Shown in pieces: positions 41,481 to 49,856 of a stretch of 64,000 bases of DNA. The stretch is from Nocardia vermiculata NBRC 100427 (GTDB lineage: Bacteria > Actinomycetota > Actinomycetes > Mycobacteriales > Mycobacteriaceae). Under the pieces are notes generated by a model that had not been told where the DNA came from, did not search any database, and saw only the letters and a list, made by a program, of their open reading frames with translations. The position numbers and the translations under genes were made by a program. Location of the stretch: NCBI RefSeq assembly GCF_001613265.1, contig NZ_BDCA01000013.1, forward strand, positions 62,001-126,000, given 5' to 3'. Within the stretch, counting starts at the first letter, position 1. Each line of letters opens with the position of its first letter.

Positions 41481-41960
41481 TCAGTCCTCCGGGGTGTCGG
41501 TGAAACGCTGCAGGTACAGCTGCTCGCCCAGTGCCGTCAGCAGGCCGAGCTCGGTTTCGAGGTAGTCGACGTGGCTTTCCTCGTCCTCGAGGATCGTTTC
41601 GAAGATCCGCGCGGAGGTCACGTCTCCGCGCGAACGCATCAATTCGATTCCGCCGCGCAGGCGGGTCACCGCCTCCATCTCGATCTGCAGGTCGGCCTGC
41701 AACTGCTCGGGCACGGTCTGGCCGATCCGCAGCGCGTTGAGCTTCTGGTAGTTGGGCAGACCGTCGAGGAACAGGATCCGATCGGTGAGGATCTCCGCGT
41801 GCTTCATCTCATCGATGGATTCGTGGCGGGTATGCCCGGCCAGCTTGGTGTATCCCCAGTTCTCCTGCATCTTGGCGTGCAGGAAGTACTGATTGATCGC
41901 CGTGAGTTCGGCTGTCAACTGCTCGTTGAGCAGCGAGATGATTTCCTTGTCGCCTTCCAT
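41481..41960 (-). CDS. bfr: Bacterioferritin
   Basis: The protein has 159 residues from ATG 41960 (MEGDKEIISLLNEQLTAELT). The four-helix diiron ligands are present: Glu in LTAELTAINQYFLHAKMQ, Glu-x2-His in RHESIDEMKHAEILTDRILF, Glu in LQIEMEAVTRLRGGIEL and Glu-x2-His in ILEDEESHVDYLETELGL. The heme-binding Met is in the ESIDEMKHAE region. It stores iron as a 24-mer cage. It lies downstream of bfd on the same strand under tandem IdeR-like boxes. Confidence 0.95.
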   Translation of the reverse strand: MEGDKEIISLLNEQLTAELTAINQYFLHAKMQENWGYTKLAGHTRHESIDEMKHAEILTDRILFLDGLPNYQKLNALRIGQTVPEQLQADLQIEMEAVTRLRGGIELMRSRGDVTSARIFETILEDEESHVDYLETELGLLTALGEQLYLQRFTDTPED

Positions 41961-42015
41961 GGTGTGATCGTGGCACAGATCACAAATCAGCGGAATGGGC
42001 GGGGGGTGTGTCGGG

Positions 42016-42207
42016 TCAGGCAGCACTCGATTCGGCCGAGCCCTCGAAGCGAGCTCGGCCGATGGACTCGGCCAGCCGTGCTGTGCACGAGCCGCAGCCC
42101 GGCTTCCAACCGCAGGCATTCTTGACCTGGCGGGTGGAGCACGCACCGGCGGCGACACAGGTGTGCACGTCTGCTTCGGTGACGGCATTGCAGATGCAGA
42201 TGTACAC
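42016..42207 (-). CDS. bfd: Bacterioferritin-associated ferredoxin (Bfd-like)
   Basis: The protein has 63 residues from GTG 42207 (MYICICNAVTEADVHTCVAA). The [2Fe-2S] ligands are Cys-x-Cys near the start and Cys-x2-Cys in GWKPGCGSCTARLAESI. Bfd passes electrons to bacterioferritin to release stored iron. The C-terminus is short and polar. The gene is upstream of bfr, 55 bases away, in one operon. Confidence 0.9.
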   Translation of the reverse strand: MYICICNAVTEADVHTCVAAGACSTRQVKNACGWKPGCGSCTARLAESIGRARFEGSAESSAA

Positions 42208-42249
42208 GGCGGCCTCGGTTGGTCTGACGACAACGACGATATGGAAGGA

Positions 42250-42287
42250 GCAGGTAAGCCTCGCCTAAGCAGGTAACCCTTGCCTAA
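42250..42287 (-). promoter_or_regulatory. Tandem IdeR/DtxR-like iron boxes
   Basis: Two adjacent 19-bp units, TTAGGCGAGGCTTACCTGC and TTAGGCAAGGGTTACCTGC on the minus strand, lie 43-80 bases upstream of the bfd start. Each matches the mycobacterial iron-box consensus TTAGGTTAG-S-CTAACCTAA in 13 or 14 of 19 positions. In mycobacteria IdeR bound to tandem boxes activates bfrB when iron is plentiful, so the same is expected here. Confidence 0.75.
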
Positions 42288-42588
42288 GGTAGCACCTCGA
42301 TGGTGGGCGTTGTCAACGGCTCGGGCCGTCATTCGGAAATATGGTTCTCTGATCTTGAAAGTCTGAATATTCGCGCGGCACCGCCGGTGGTCGCCGCACG
42401 AGGGGAAACAGACCTCGTCGCGGCTGTGTCTGCGGTGGGAAACCCGCAGTTGGCCGGGCTGTGGCAGGACGGAGGTGTGCCGGCGGGGTGATGTTCGCCG
42501 AGTATTCGCCAACCGCATCCGCGCGAGCCTGCCGCGCAGTAGAGTTTCACGGTCCCGGCTCCACCGTCCCCGCCACGGAGGTCGTGCA

Positions 42589-43878
42589 GTGCCCGCGGTA
42601 TCAATGCCCGAACGGACTCGGCAGGCTGCGGTCGCGCTGCTCGGGATCGTCGCGCTGCTGGCGTGCGGCTGCGGTGCGGCGACCACGCCCGCGGAGCCCG
42701 TAACCCCGGCGCCGGGCCAGGCACCGCGCACGGCGCCACACCCGTTGGACGAGTCGTCGTTGCAGGCCCTGGTGCAGAGTGCTGCGCGGCAGTGGTCGGT
42801 CCCCGGGGTGGTCGCACTGGTGCGCACGCCCTCCGGTGCTGTGGGGACCGCATACGGGACCAGGACCTTCGGGGGTGGACCGGCGGTGACCCCGGCCGAC
42901 CACATCCGCGTCGGATCGGTCACCAAGACCTGGACGGGCACGGTGATCCTGCAACAGGTGCAGGAGGGCAAACTCGCCCTCGGGGATCCGGTGTCGGCAC
43001 TGCGCCCGGACGTGCCCGGCGGGCCGGCGATCACGATCGCCGACCTGCTCGATATGCGCAGCGGGTTGTACAACTACAGCGAGACCCGCGAACTCGCCGA
43101 GGCGATGGACGCCGATCCGGGTCGCGTCTGGCAGCCCGACGAGCTACTCGCCCTCGCCTACGCGCATCCGCCGTACTTTCCGCCGGGGCAGGGGTATCAC
43201 TACTCCAACACCAACACGGTGCTGCTCGGGCTCATCGCCGAGCAGGTGGACGGGAAACCCCTGGAAGAAATATTCCGGGACCGGTTGTTCGGCCCGCTGG
43301 GGCTCACCCGGACCTCGTTTCCGCCGCGTTCGTCGGCGGCGATACCCGATCCGCATCCGCAGGGGTACATGTACGGCAACAACGTGCTGACCATGGGGTC
43401 GCCACCGGCACTCCCGCCCGATATGCAAGCCCGGGCGCAGGCCGGCACGCTGCTGCCCGGCGACCGTACCGCCGACAATCCCTCGTGGGGGTGGGCGGCC
43501 GGGGCCGGTATCTCCACGGTTGCCGATCTGGCGACGTGGGCCGAGGCGCTGGCGCAGGGCGCCGTGCTCGGGCCCGAGATGCAGGAGACCAGGATGCGGA
43601 GCCTGCGCCCGACCGACCCCGCCAACCCGCCCGAGGCGCCGCAGTACGGTCTTGCCATCGCGAAATTCGGGGCCCTGTACGGGCATACCGGTGAACTGCC
43701 GGGGTTCAACGTTTTCGCCGGTGCCGACCCCGTTCACCGGGTCACCGTGGTGGTGTGGGCGAATCTGGAACCCACCGCCGACGGGCACGCGGCCGCGAGT
43801 GAGATCGCCAAACAGATCATCGAGCGGCTCTACGATCCGGGCACCGCGCCCGCCGGATCCACGGCACCGACCCGCTGA
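42589..43878 (+). CDS. Lipoprotein serine hydrolase (beta-lactamase/D-Ala-D-Ala carboxypeptidase fold)
   Basis: The protein has 429 residues from GTG 42589, chosen because GGAGG lies seven bases upstream; ATG 42604 is the alternative. The lipoprotein signal ends ALLGIVALLACGCG. Catalytic SxxK is RVGSVTKTWTGTVI, YxN is YHYSNTNTVLLGLI, and the third motif is the His-x-Gly of YGHTGELPGFNVFA. This is a class C-type serine hydrolase, probably an esterase, peptidase or carboxypeptidase at the cell surface. It follows the divergent iron-box region, but no iron box sits in its promoter. Confidence 0.87.
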   Translation: MPAVSMPERTRQAAVALLGIVALLACGCGAATTPAEPVTPAPGQAPRTAPHPLDESSLQALVQSAARQWSVPGVVALVRTPSGAVGTAYGTRTFGGGPAVTPADHIRVGSVTKTWTGTVILQQVQEGKLALGDPVSALRPDVPGGPAITIADLLDMRSGLYNYSETRELAEAMDADPGRVWQPDELLALAYAHPPYFPPGQGYHYSNTNTVLLGLIAEQVDGKPLEEIFRDRLFGPLGLTRTSFPPRSSAAIPDPHPQGYMYGNNVLTMGSPPALPPDMQARAQAGTLLPGDRTADNPSWGWAAGAGISTVADLATWAEALAQGAVLGPEMQETRMRSLRPTDPANPPEAPQYGLAIAKFGALYGHTGELPGFNVFAGADPVHRVTVVVWANLEPTADGHAAASEIAKQIIERLYDPGTAPAGSTAPTR

Positions 43879-44104
43879 GCGTGGTTTCGGATGTGAGACT
43901 GCGGGGTCACTTGACATGCACAGAAATGCACAGCAACGGTTTGGCATCCGATGCTTGTGCGTCGACACACGGTGTGTTTTATCCAGTACCGTCTGGATGG
44001 TTACGAGTCGGCAAATGCTCGGTCGTATCCGGTTGCGCAGGGGCGGTGTCACGATCACAGGTGGTGAGCTGTCCCGGTCGTCCGGACAACGAAGGAGGAT
44101 CGAA

Positions 44105-45214
44105 GTGCTGCACACCGATATCCCGACCCGCCGCGAAATCGAGACACTCGCCGAATGGACCGCCGACTGGTCGGTGTCGATCTACCTGCCGACCGAAGCG
44201 GTCACCGCAAACCCCGAGGCCAACCGGGTCGCGTTCGGAAATCAGGTGCGCGAGGCACGCGATCTGATCACCGACGCGGCGAGCCGAGCGGAGATCGACG
44301 ATCAACTCGAGGATCTGCTCGACGACGAGGACTTCTGGCGGTATCAGTCGCACACCCTCGTCGTACACGTTGCGCCGCAGCGGATGTGGACCTTCCGCAT
44401 CCCGAATCGGCTGGGTGCTGCGGTCACGGTGTCGGACCGTTTCCTGCTGAAACCCCTGCTGCGCGCGACCACTTTTCCGCAGACCGCGTTCGTGCTCGCG
44501 CTCGCCGAAGGGTCCGCCAGGCTGGTGGAGATCACCCCCGATCGCCCCGCCGAAGATGTTCCGGTGGCCGATATGCCCAGCGACGCGGCGGATTTCGCGA
44601 ACAAGTCCTCCCTCGGTGACCGATCGCCGAAACGCCGGCTCACCGGAAGTGAGGGGAAGAAGGTCCTGGTCCGGCAATACGCCCGCGGAGTGGACCGTGC
44701 ACTGCGTGACATCCTCTCCGGGCGTGACACACCGCTCATCCTCGCCGCCCCCGAGCCGATCGATGCCATCTTCCGTTCGGTCTCCACTTACGGTGAGCTC
44801 CTGGACGACGGTATTCCGGGTAATCCCGAACATCTGACCGATCAGGAACTGGCCGACCGTGCCCGCCACATCCTCGACGGCCACTATGCCGCCCAGCTCG
44901 CCGATCTGCGTCAGTTGTTCGACAGTCGCCGCAGCGAGGGACGCGCCACCACCGACCTCGCCGATATCGCCCGCGCCGCCACCTTCGGTGTCGTGCACAC
45001 TCTGCTCGTCGACATCGACACCGCGGTGCCCGGCACGATTGCACCGGACACCGGAGCCATCGACTTCGGGCCCGAAACCGACACCGACACACCGGGAATC
45101 GCCGATGAGATCGCCCGTCGTGTGCTGCTGTCGGGCGGGCGGGTGCTGGCGATCCGCAAGCCCGACATTCCGGAGGAGGCCGCCGCCGCGGCCATCCTGC
45201 GATACGCGTTGTAG
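44105..45214 (+). CDS. baeRF-family protein (bacterial archaeo-eukaryotic release-factor-like)
   Basis: The protein has 369 residues from GTG 44105 with GAAGGAGGAT before it. It has ADWSVSIYLPTEAVTANPEA at the start, LLRATTFPQTAFVLALAEGS (Rossmann-like middle domain), then AAPEPIDAIFRSVSTYGELL and RATTDLADIARAATFGVVHT. The C-terminal domain (LLSGGRVLAIRKPDIPEEAA) has the L7Ae-like ending of this group. These proteins were predicted to act on stalled ribosomes or in stress; biochemical roles are unsettled. Family assignment is from remembered wording. Confidence 0.65.
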   Translation: MLHTDIPTRREIETLAEWTADWSVSIYLPTEAVTANPEANRVAFGNQVREARDLITDAASRAEIDDQLEDLLDDEDFWRYQSHTLVVHVAPQRMWTFRIPNRLGAAVTVSDRFLLKPLLRATTFPQTAFVLALAEGSARLVEITPDRPAEDVPVADMPSDAADFANKSSLGDRSPKRRLTGSEGKKVLVRQYARGVDRALRDILSGRDTPLILAAPEPIDAIFRSVSTYGELLDDGIPGNPEHLTDQELADRARHILDGHYAAQLADLRQLFDSRRSEGRATTDLADIARAATFGVVHTLLVDIDTAVPGTIAPDTGAIDFGPETDTDTPGIADEIARRVLLSGGRVLAIRKPDIPEEAAAAAILRYAL

Positions 45215-45243
45215 CCGGGCTCCGGCGATGCGACGCCGGTGGT

Positions 45244-45257
45244 CCGAGGCGCCTCGG
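45244..45257. terminator. 14-bp perfect palindrome between convergent genes
   Basis: CCGAGGCGCCTCGG lies between the baeRF stop and the CYP154-like stop at 45258. It forms a short hairpin, and probably ends transcription on both sides. A copy of its inner 12 bases occurs at 34566-34577 in another intergenic gap. Confidence 0.4.
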
Positions 45258-46505
45258 TTACGGCCTGGGGCGCCGCCGCACCGGAAGCTCGCGATGGCCG
45301 TTGGTGACGATACTGGGGATCGGGCGCAGTTCGGCAGGCGCGACGGCGAGTTCCATGTCCGGGAAGCGGGCGAACAACGCGGGGAGGGCGAGGGATGCTT
45401 CCAGCCGCGCCAGCGGCGCGCCGAGACAGTGGTGCACGCCGTACCCGAATGCGACATGATCCTTGTCGGGGCGGGCGGCATCGAATGCGGAAGCGGTGCT
45501 GCCGTGCAGTTTCGGGTCCCGGCCCGCCCCCGCGAGCGAGGCGATCAGCACGTCACCGCGGGTGATACGAACGCCCGGGAACTCCCCGTCACCCGCGATC
45601 TCGATGTCCTCGACCGCGAAGCGCAGCGGCATATGTGCCAGTGGTGCGTTCCAGCGCAGCGCCTCCTCGGCGACCTCGGGCCACGACACATCGCCCGCAA
45701 TCGCGGCCTTACGCTGCTCGGGGTGGGTGAGCAGGCCCGTGATGCTGTGATCGAGCAGATTGGCCGTGGTTTCGTGTCCGGCGGTGATGATGAGGAGCAG
45801 GGTGTCGCGCAGCTCCTCCTGGCTCAGCTGTGATCCGTCGTCCTCGTGGGTGTTCATCAGCACGGTGGTCAGGTCGTCCGCCGGGTGGTCGCGCTTGTGC
45901 TGGAGCAGCTGTTCCATCAGTACGAACAACGCACCGAAGTGGGCCCCGACCTCGGTCGGCGGCAGGCTGGTGTCGAGGATCCCATCGGCATGTACGCCCA
46001 ATTGCGCTTCGATGTCGGCCGGCACGCCCATCAATTCCCCGATCACCCGGATGGGTAGCCGGTCGGCGAAATCTGCACGCAGATCGACGATGTCATCGGC
46101 GGGTGCCGCCGCGAGCCCGGCCAGCAATTCCGCGACGATCGCCTCGATACGGGGACGCAGTGCCCGGGTGCGCTTGTTGGTGAAAGCCGGTGCCACCAGC
46201 TTACGCAGACGCTGATGGTCGGCCCCGTAGGTGGTGAGCATATTGGTGGCGGCCACCCAGGGATACATCACCCAGTCCGGGCCGATCTCACCCGCTTGCA
46301 GTCGTGGCCAATGCAGGTGAGCGTCCTTGGAGACCCGCGGATCGGTGAGCAGCGACCGCAGCAACTCGAGGTCGGTGACCGACCACGCAGGCACGCCACC
46401 GGGCAGCACGACCCGGGCGATCGGACCGAGGCTGCGAATACGGCCCAGCTCGCCCTGGATATCGGTGGCGCCGGGATCGAGCACCAGCGGCTGCGTGTCG
46501 GACAT
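45258..46505 (-). CDS. Cytochrome P450, CYP154-like
   Basis: The protein has 415 residues from ATG 46505, with GGAGG five bases upstream. The I-helix is TLLLIITAGHETTANLLDHS (AGHETT), ExxR is in EVAEEALRWNAPL, and the heme loop is HVAFGYGVHHCLGAPLARLE. The wording LTTYGADHQRLRKLVAPAFT and TRALRPRIEAIVAELL is that of CYP154-type actinobacterial P450s. All catalytic residues are present. It follows the CYP157-like gene by 11 bases, a pairing known from Streptomyces, where both sit next to cvnABCD conservons. Redox partners are not encoded here. Confidence 0.88.
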   Translation of the reverse strand: MSDTQPLVLDPGATDIQGELGRIRSLGPIARVVLPGGVPAWSVTDLELLRSLLTDPRVSKDAHLHWPRLQAGEIGPDWVMYPWVAATNMLTTYGADHQRLRKLVAPAFTNKRTRALRPRIEAIVAELLAGLAAAPADDIVDLRADFADRLPIRVIGELMGVPADIEAQLGVHADGILDTSLPPTEVGAHFGALFVLMEQLLQHKRDHPADDLTTVLMNTHEDDGSQLSQEELRDTLLLIITAGHETTANLLDHSITGLLTHPEQRKAAIAGDVSWPEVAEEALRWNAPLAHMPLRFAVEDIEIAGDGEFPGVRITRGDVLIASLAGAGRDPKLHGSTASAFDAARPDKDHVAFGYGVHHCLGAPLARLEASLALPALFARFPDMELAVAPAELRPIPSIVTNGHRELPVRRRPRP

Positions 46506-46516
46506 TCGAACCTCCA

Positions 46517-47860
46517 TCAGATCAAACGCATCGGCGGGCACGCGGGAAACACGACCGGCAGTGCTGCCAGTGCGCGATGGAACGGCCCCGGCCTCCAACG
46601 TAGTTGCTGCACAGCAATTCCCGGAGTGATATCGGGTAGAGCGTCGAGGAGCAGATCGACGGCCTGCCGGGCGATGGTCGACGCCAGGGACTGGGCGGGG
46701 CACGAATGCGGGCCCGCGCCCCATGCCAGATGTGACCGGTTGCCGTGCCGATCCCCACCGGTCACCGCCGGATCGTTGTTACACGCCGCGAGGCTGATGA
46801 CGACCGGCTGGTCGGCGGGGAGCCACACGTCCCGGACCAGTTGCGGCTGACGGGGATAACTCATGCAGAAGTTCGCCAGCGGGGGGTCGGCGAACAGGAC
46901 TTCGTCGATGGCGTCCCGGGTGGAGATGGCGCCGCTGAGTACTTCGCCGCCGTACTGGTCGTCGGTCATCATCAGCAGCAGGGCATTGAGGATCAGATTG
47001 CAGGTGGGTTCGGTGCCGGCGGAGAACAGCAGTGCCGCCTGGTTCACCAGCTCCATCGGGTCGAGCGCGTCGGGATGGCCGAGTAACCGGGAGGTGAGAT
47101 CCGTACCCGGCTCGGTCCGCTTCTGCTCGACGACGGCCAGGAGCGCCTCGATGAAACGCTGCTGGCCGGCTTCCGGGTTCTGTCCCTCGAGCATGGCCGC
47201 CATGCCCTCGTACGCCTGTGCGGCAGCGTCGGCGGGGAAGCCCATCAGTTCGCTCAGCACCCGGAAGGTCAGCGGGAAGGCGTAATCCATCCGCAAGTCC
47301 GCGTTGCCGCTTTCGCAGAATGCGTTGATCAGAGTATCCGCGGCGCGAGCGACCGCGGAGTGCACCTGGTGCAGATCGACGGTGTCGAGCGCGGCGGTGA
47401 TGGTGCGACGATAGCGCTCGTGTTCGGGTCCGGCGGTGCGCAAGGCGTTCTGGCGGTAACCGAGCATCGGCACCATGGGACAGTCCGGCGCGATGTGCTG
47501 CTCCCATCGGCGCGGATCGGCGGGGAAGTGGTGCTCGTCGTTGAGGATCTGCACCGCCTCCCGGTAGCCGATCACCAGGGTGGCCGGGACCTGGGGATCC
47601 AGTTCGATCGGAATCAGGCGGCCGCGGCTGCGCATCTGTGCGTACACACCGTGTGGATCGGCCGCGAACTCCGGGGAATCGAGGGAGATGCGCTCTCCGG
47701 TAGGAGGTTCCGGAAAGCGGGGCGCGGTGGGGCCGCGCTGTGGTCCCGGCTCCGTCGCGCTCACCGGAGGCTTCTCCCGTTCGGCCGGGTCGGTACTCGG
47801 GTCGGATGGCGTCGCGCTGCGGGTTCGTCCGGCAGTCGTAGCTTCGGCATGGGTTCGCAC
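46517..47860 (-). CDS. Cytochrome P450, CYP157-like, lacking the ExxR motif
   Basis: The protein has 447 residues from GTG 47860; GTG 47764 (SATEPGPQRGPTAPRF) may be the true start, as the first 32 residues are low-complexity. The heme loop is HLAWGAGPHSCPAQSLASTI with the Cys ligand intact. The I-helix reads ALLFSAGTEPTCNLILNALL instead of AG-ETT. The K-helix region is DEVLFADPPLANFCMSYP, where ExxR is ExxF. Loss of ExxR is the known mark of CYP157, first described in S. coelicolor conservons. No conservon genes are next to it here. Function in catalysis is uncertain. Confidence 0.85.
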   Translation of the reverse strand: MRTHAEATTAGRTRSATPSDPSTDPAEREKPPVSATEPGPQRGPTAPRFPEPPTGERISLDSPEFAADPHGVYAQMRSRGRLIPIELDPQVPATLVIGYREAVQILNDEHHFPADPRRWEQHIAPDCPMVPMLGYRQNALRTAGPEHERYRRTITAALDTVDLHQVHSAVARAADTLINAFCESGNADLRMDYAFPLTFRVLSELMGFPADAAAQAYEGMAAMLEGQNPEAGQQRFIEALLAVVEQKRTEPGTDLTSRLLGHPDALDPMELVNQAALLFSAGTEPTCNLILNALLLMMTDDQYGGEVLSGAISTRDAIDEVLFADPPLANFCMSYPRQPQLVRDVWLPADQPVVISLAACNNDPAVTGGDRHGNRSHLAWGAGPHSCPAQSLASTIARQAVDLLLDALPDITPGIAVQQLRWRPGPFHRALAALPVVFPACPPMRLI

Positions 47861-47867
47861 AGTAGCG

Positions 47868-47892
47868 GAACATGTTGCAGTACAACGAGTTC
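47868..47892. promoter_or_regulatory. Interrupted inverted repeat upstream of the P450 pair
   Basis: GAAC-AT-GTTG-CAGTA-CAAC-GA-GTTC pairs two 4-bp blocks on each side of a 5-base centre. It lies just before GTG 47860 and 104 bases before GTG 47764. It may be an operator of the P450 pair; no regulator is adjacent. Confidence 0.35.
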
Positions 47893-48001
47893 TACCGAGT
47901 GGTTCGTACGCGGCCCGGCGGGCGGCAATACTCGGGTAATCGCCGGGCGCGGCGTCTCGATCCGCCGGCGCGGTCGGTGCGCGAGACGCTCACGTGCTCG
48001 A

Positions 48002-48205
48002 TCACCGGGGCAGTGGCGTGCATTCCAGAAGTAGGAACAGTGGGCGGGTGAAATGTTCGGCCCACCAGGAACTGTCGAGTTTCCCATGAGCGACGGGACG
48101 GGGTTCACGCACCGCGGTGAGGGCGAATCCGGTGCCAGTGAGCATGGTGAGAGTCGCCTCCACGGAGAACAGCGGCTGGATCGGCGCGGCAGGGGAGCCG
48201 GCGAC
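48002..48205 (-). pseudogene. C-terminal remnant of a SAM-dependent methyltransferase
   Basis: The minus-strand frame ends TLTMLTGTGFALTAVREPRP, then SSWWAEHFTRPLFLLLECTP, with stop at 48002-48004. Class I methyltransferases often finish with GF-LTA--EPRP and WW-EHFTRPLFLLLE-TP. Upstream of about 48205 the frame turns into Arg/Pro-rich non-protein sequence, so the SAM-binding part is missing. The remainder of the 47893-48488 gap shows no further gene. Confidence 0.55.
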
Positions 48206-48488
48206 CTCGAATGGGTTCGCCCGGCCGCGCACCGGCGGGGTTGCCGAAACCGAAGTGTGCGGCGATCGGTGGCGGTGGGCGCGGCGGCGGCACGGTCGGC
48301 GGCGGCACCGACGTCGCGGGCCTCGGCCGCGACTCGTCCCGTGCGGAGTTCGTCGCGAGTGAATGGTGTTTTTGATAATATTTCCGGGTCGGTATCGAAA
48401 CGAATACCGTTTTACGCAGGGGCGGTTTGATTGCTCGCCTGCATCGCTCGAGGTCGGAGTGGAAGATCCGGCCGGAGGGGAGTCGGAT

Positions 48489-49070
48489 ATGGCTCGAATA
48501 TCGCCCGCGGACAAGTCGGAATGGGCCCCTGAATTTGCCGAATTCGTGGGTGCGTTCCGGAGTTCGGTGCTCGGTGACACTCCGGCGGACACTCATCCCG
48601 CCGGCGCCAACCTGTTGGGTACCCTGGCGCGTTATCCGGCCCTGGCCAAGGCATTTCTCACCTTCAACGGTCATCTGCTGTACGGCTCCGGGCTGAGTGA
48701 CCGGTCCCGCGAGCTGATCGTGCTACGGGTCGCGGCGGTGCGTGAATGCGATTACGAATGGGCCCAGCATGCGATTCTTGCAGATATCGCCGGCATGTCC
48801 GAAGAGCAGATTTCCAAGATTTCCGATCTCGGAGACTATTCGGGTTGGACCACGGCAGAGCGGGCGCTGCTGGCAGCCACCGACGAATTGTTGTCCGATG
48901 GTTGTGTGGCTCCGGAAACCTGGAAAACATTGGCCGTCGAATTCGATGAGAACACATTGATGGATATTGTTTTCACCGTCGGCACCTACGACATGCTCGC
49001 GATGGCACTGCGCTCGTTCGGGGTGGAACCCGAACCCGATCTCGAGCCCTATCTCCCGCAGCGCGGCTGA
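48489..49070 (+). CDS. Carboxymuconolactone decarboxylase (CMD)-family protein 2
   Basis: The protein has 193 residues from ATG 48489, with GGAGGGG upstream. It contains LLGTLARYPALAKAFLTFNG, LSDRSRELIVLRVAAVRECD and YEWAQHAILADIAGMSEEQI, giving the same E-W-x-H pattern as the CMD protein at 33909. The two share order and spacing but differ in sequence, so they are paralogues. It stands alone on the plus strand, facing the large minus-strand operon, and lies between the P450s and the ring-degrading genes. Confidence 0.85.
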   Translation: MARISPADKSEWAPEFAEFVGAFRSSVLGDTPADTHPAGANLLGTLARYPALAKAFLTFNGHLLYGSGLSDRSRELIVLRVAAVRECDYEWAQHAILADIAGMSEEQISKISDLGDYSGWTTAERALLAATDELLSDGCVAPETWKTLAVEFDENTLMDIVFTVGTYDMLAMALRSFGVEPEPDLEPYLPQRG

Positions 49071-49074
49071 GGAC

Positions 49075-49113
49075 GCCGGCCGGGGCCCGATCGGCGGACC
49101 CCGGCACGCCGGT
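49075..49113. terminator. GC-rich hairpin between convergent CMD and SDR genes
   Basis: GCCGGCCGGGG and CCCCGG-CAC-GCCGGT form a two-part stem around a 13-base loop. It sits in the 42-base gap of two convergent genes and probably acts as terminator for both. Confidence 0.35.
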
Positions 49114-49856
49114 CAGGTGTTGCGTCCACCGTTCACGCCGATCACCTGACCGGTGATGTAGCCGGCCTCCTCGCTCACCAGAAATGCGCAGGCCGCGGCT
49201 ATGTCCTCGGGCAATCCGACCCGCCCGACCGGGGTCGCGTCGATGGCCTTCTGCACGTCGATGAAACCGCGGTCCGCGGTCGCGCGCATCATCGGCGTAT
49301 CGATGAAGCCCGGCGGGATGGTATTGACGGTGATGCCGCGGCGCGCGAACTCGAGTGCCAGCACCTTCGTCAGCCCGAGAACCCCGGACTTGGACGACAC
49401 ATAGGCGGCCATGCCCGCGGCACCGCTGTGAATACTCGACGAGGAGATGTTCACGATCCGGCCCCACCCCTGCTCGACCATATCCGGCAGGATCGCCTGG
49501 CAGCAGTCGAAGGTTCCGGTGAGGTTCACTGCCAGCACCCGCGCCCACTCGCCGGCGGAAATATCGAGAAACGGTCCGGAGGTGGTCATTCCGGCGCTGT
49601 TCACCAGAATCGATGGTGCGCCCAGCTCCCTGCGCACCCGGTCCGCGCCTGCATCGATCGCCGCCCGGTCGGACACATCCACCGCGACACCGATTGCGGT
49701 GCCGCCCGATGCCACGATCGCATCAGCGCCCTGTTCCGCGGCCCTCTTGTCCAGATCGAATACCGCAACGGCATGCCCGTCGGAGGCCAGCCGGGCGGCG
49801 ATCGCCCCGCCGATACCGGAGGCGCCGCCGGTGACCACCGCGACCCGCCCGCTCAT
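49113..49856 (-). CDS. SDR-family oxidoreductase, FabG/BadH-like
   Basis: The protein has 247 residues from ATG 49856. The nucleotide motif is VAVVTGGASGIGGAIAARLA, then AVAVFDLDKRAAEQG (Asp: NAD). The catalytic elements are SILVNSAGMTTSGPF, Ser in NISSSSIHSGAAG and Tyr/Lys in MAAYVSSKSGVLGLTKVLA. The end is GYITGQVIGVNGGRNT. The wording resembles 2-hydroxycyclohexanecarboxyl-CoA dehydrogenase and 3-oxoacyl reductases. It is the last of nine genes on the minus strand and overlaps the dioxygenase gene by four bases. Confidence 0.9.
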   Translation of the reverse strand: MSGRVAVVTGGASGIGGAIAARLASDGHAVAVFDLDKRAAEQGADAIVASGGTAIGVAVDVSDRAAIDAGADRVRRELGAPSILVNSAGMTTSGPFLDISAGEWARVLAVNLTGTFDCCQAILPDMVEQGWGRIVNISSSSIHSGAAGMAAYVSSKSGVLGLTKVLALEFARRGITVNTIPPGFIDTPMMRATADRGFIDVQKAIDATPVGRVGLPEDIAAACAFLVSEEAGYITGQVIGVNGGRNT

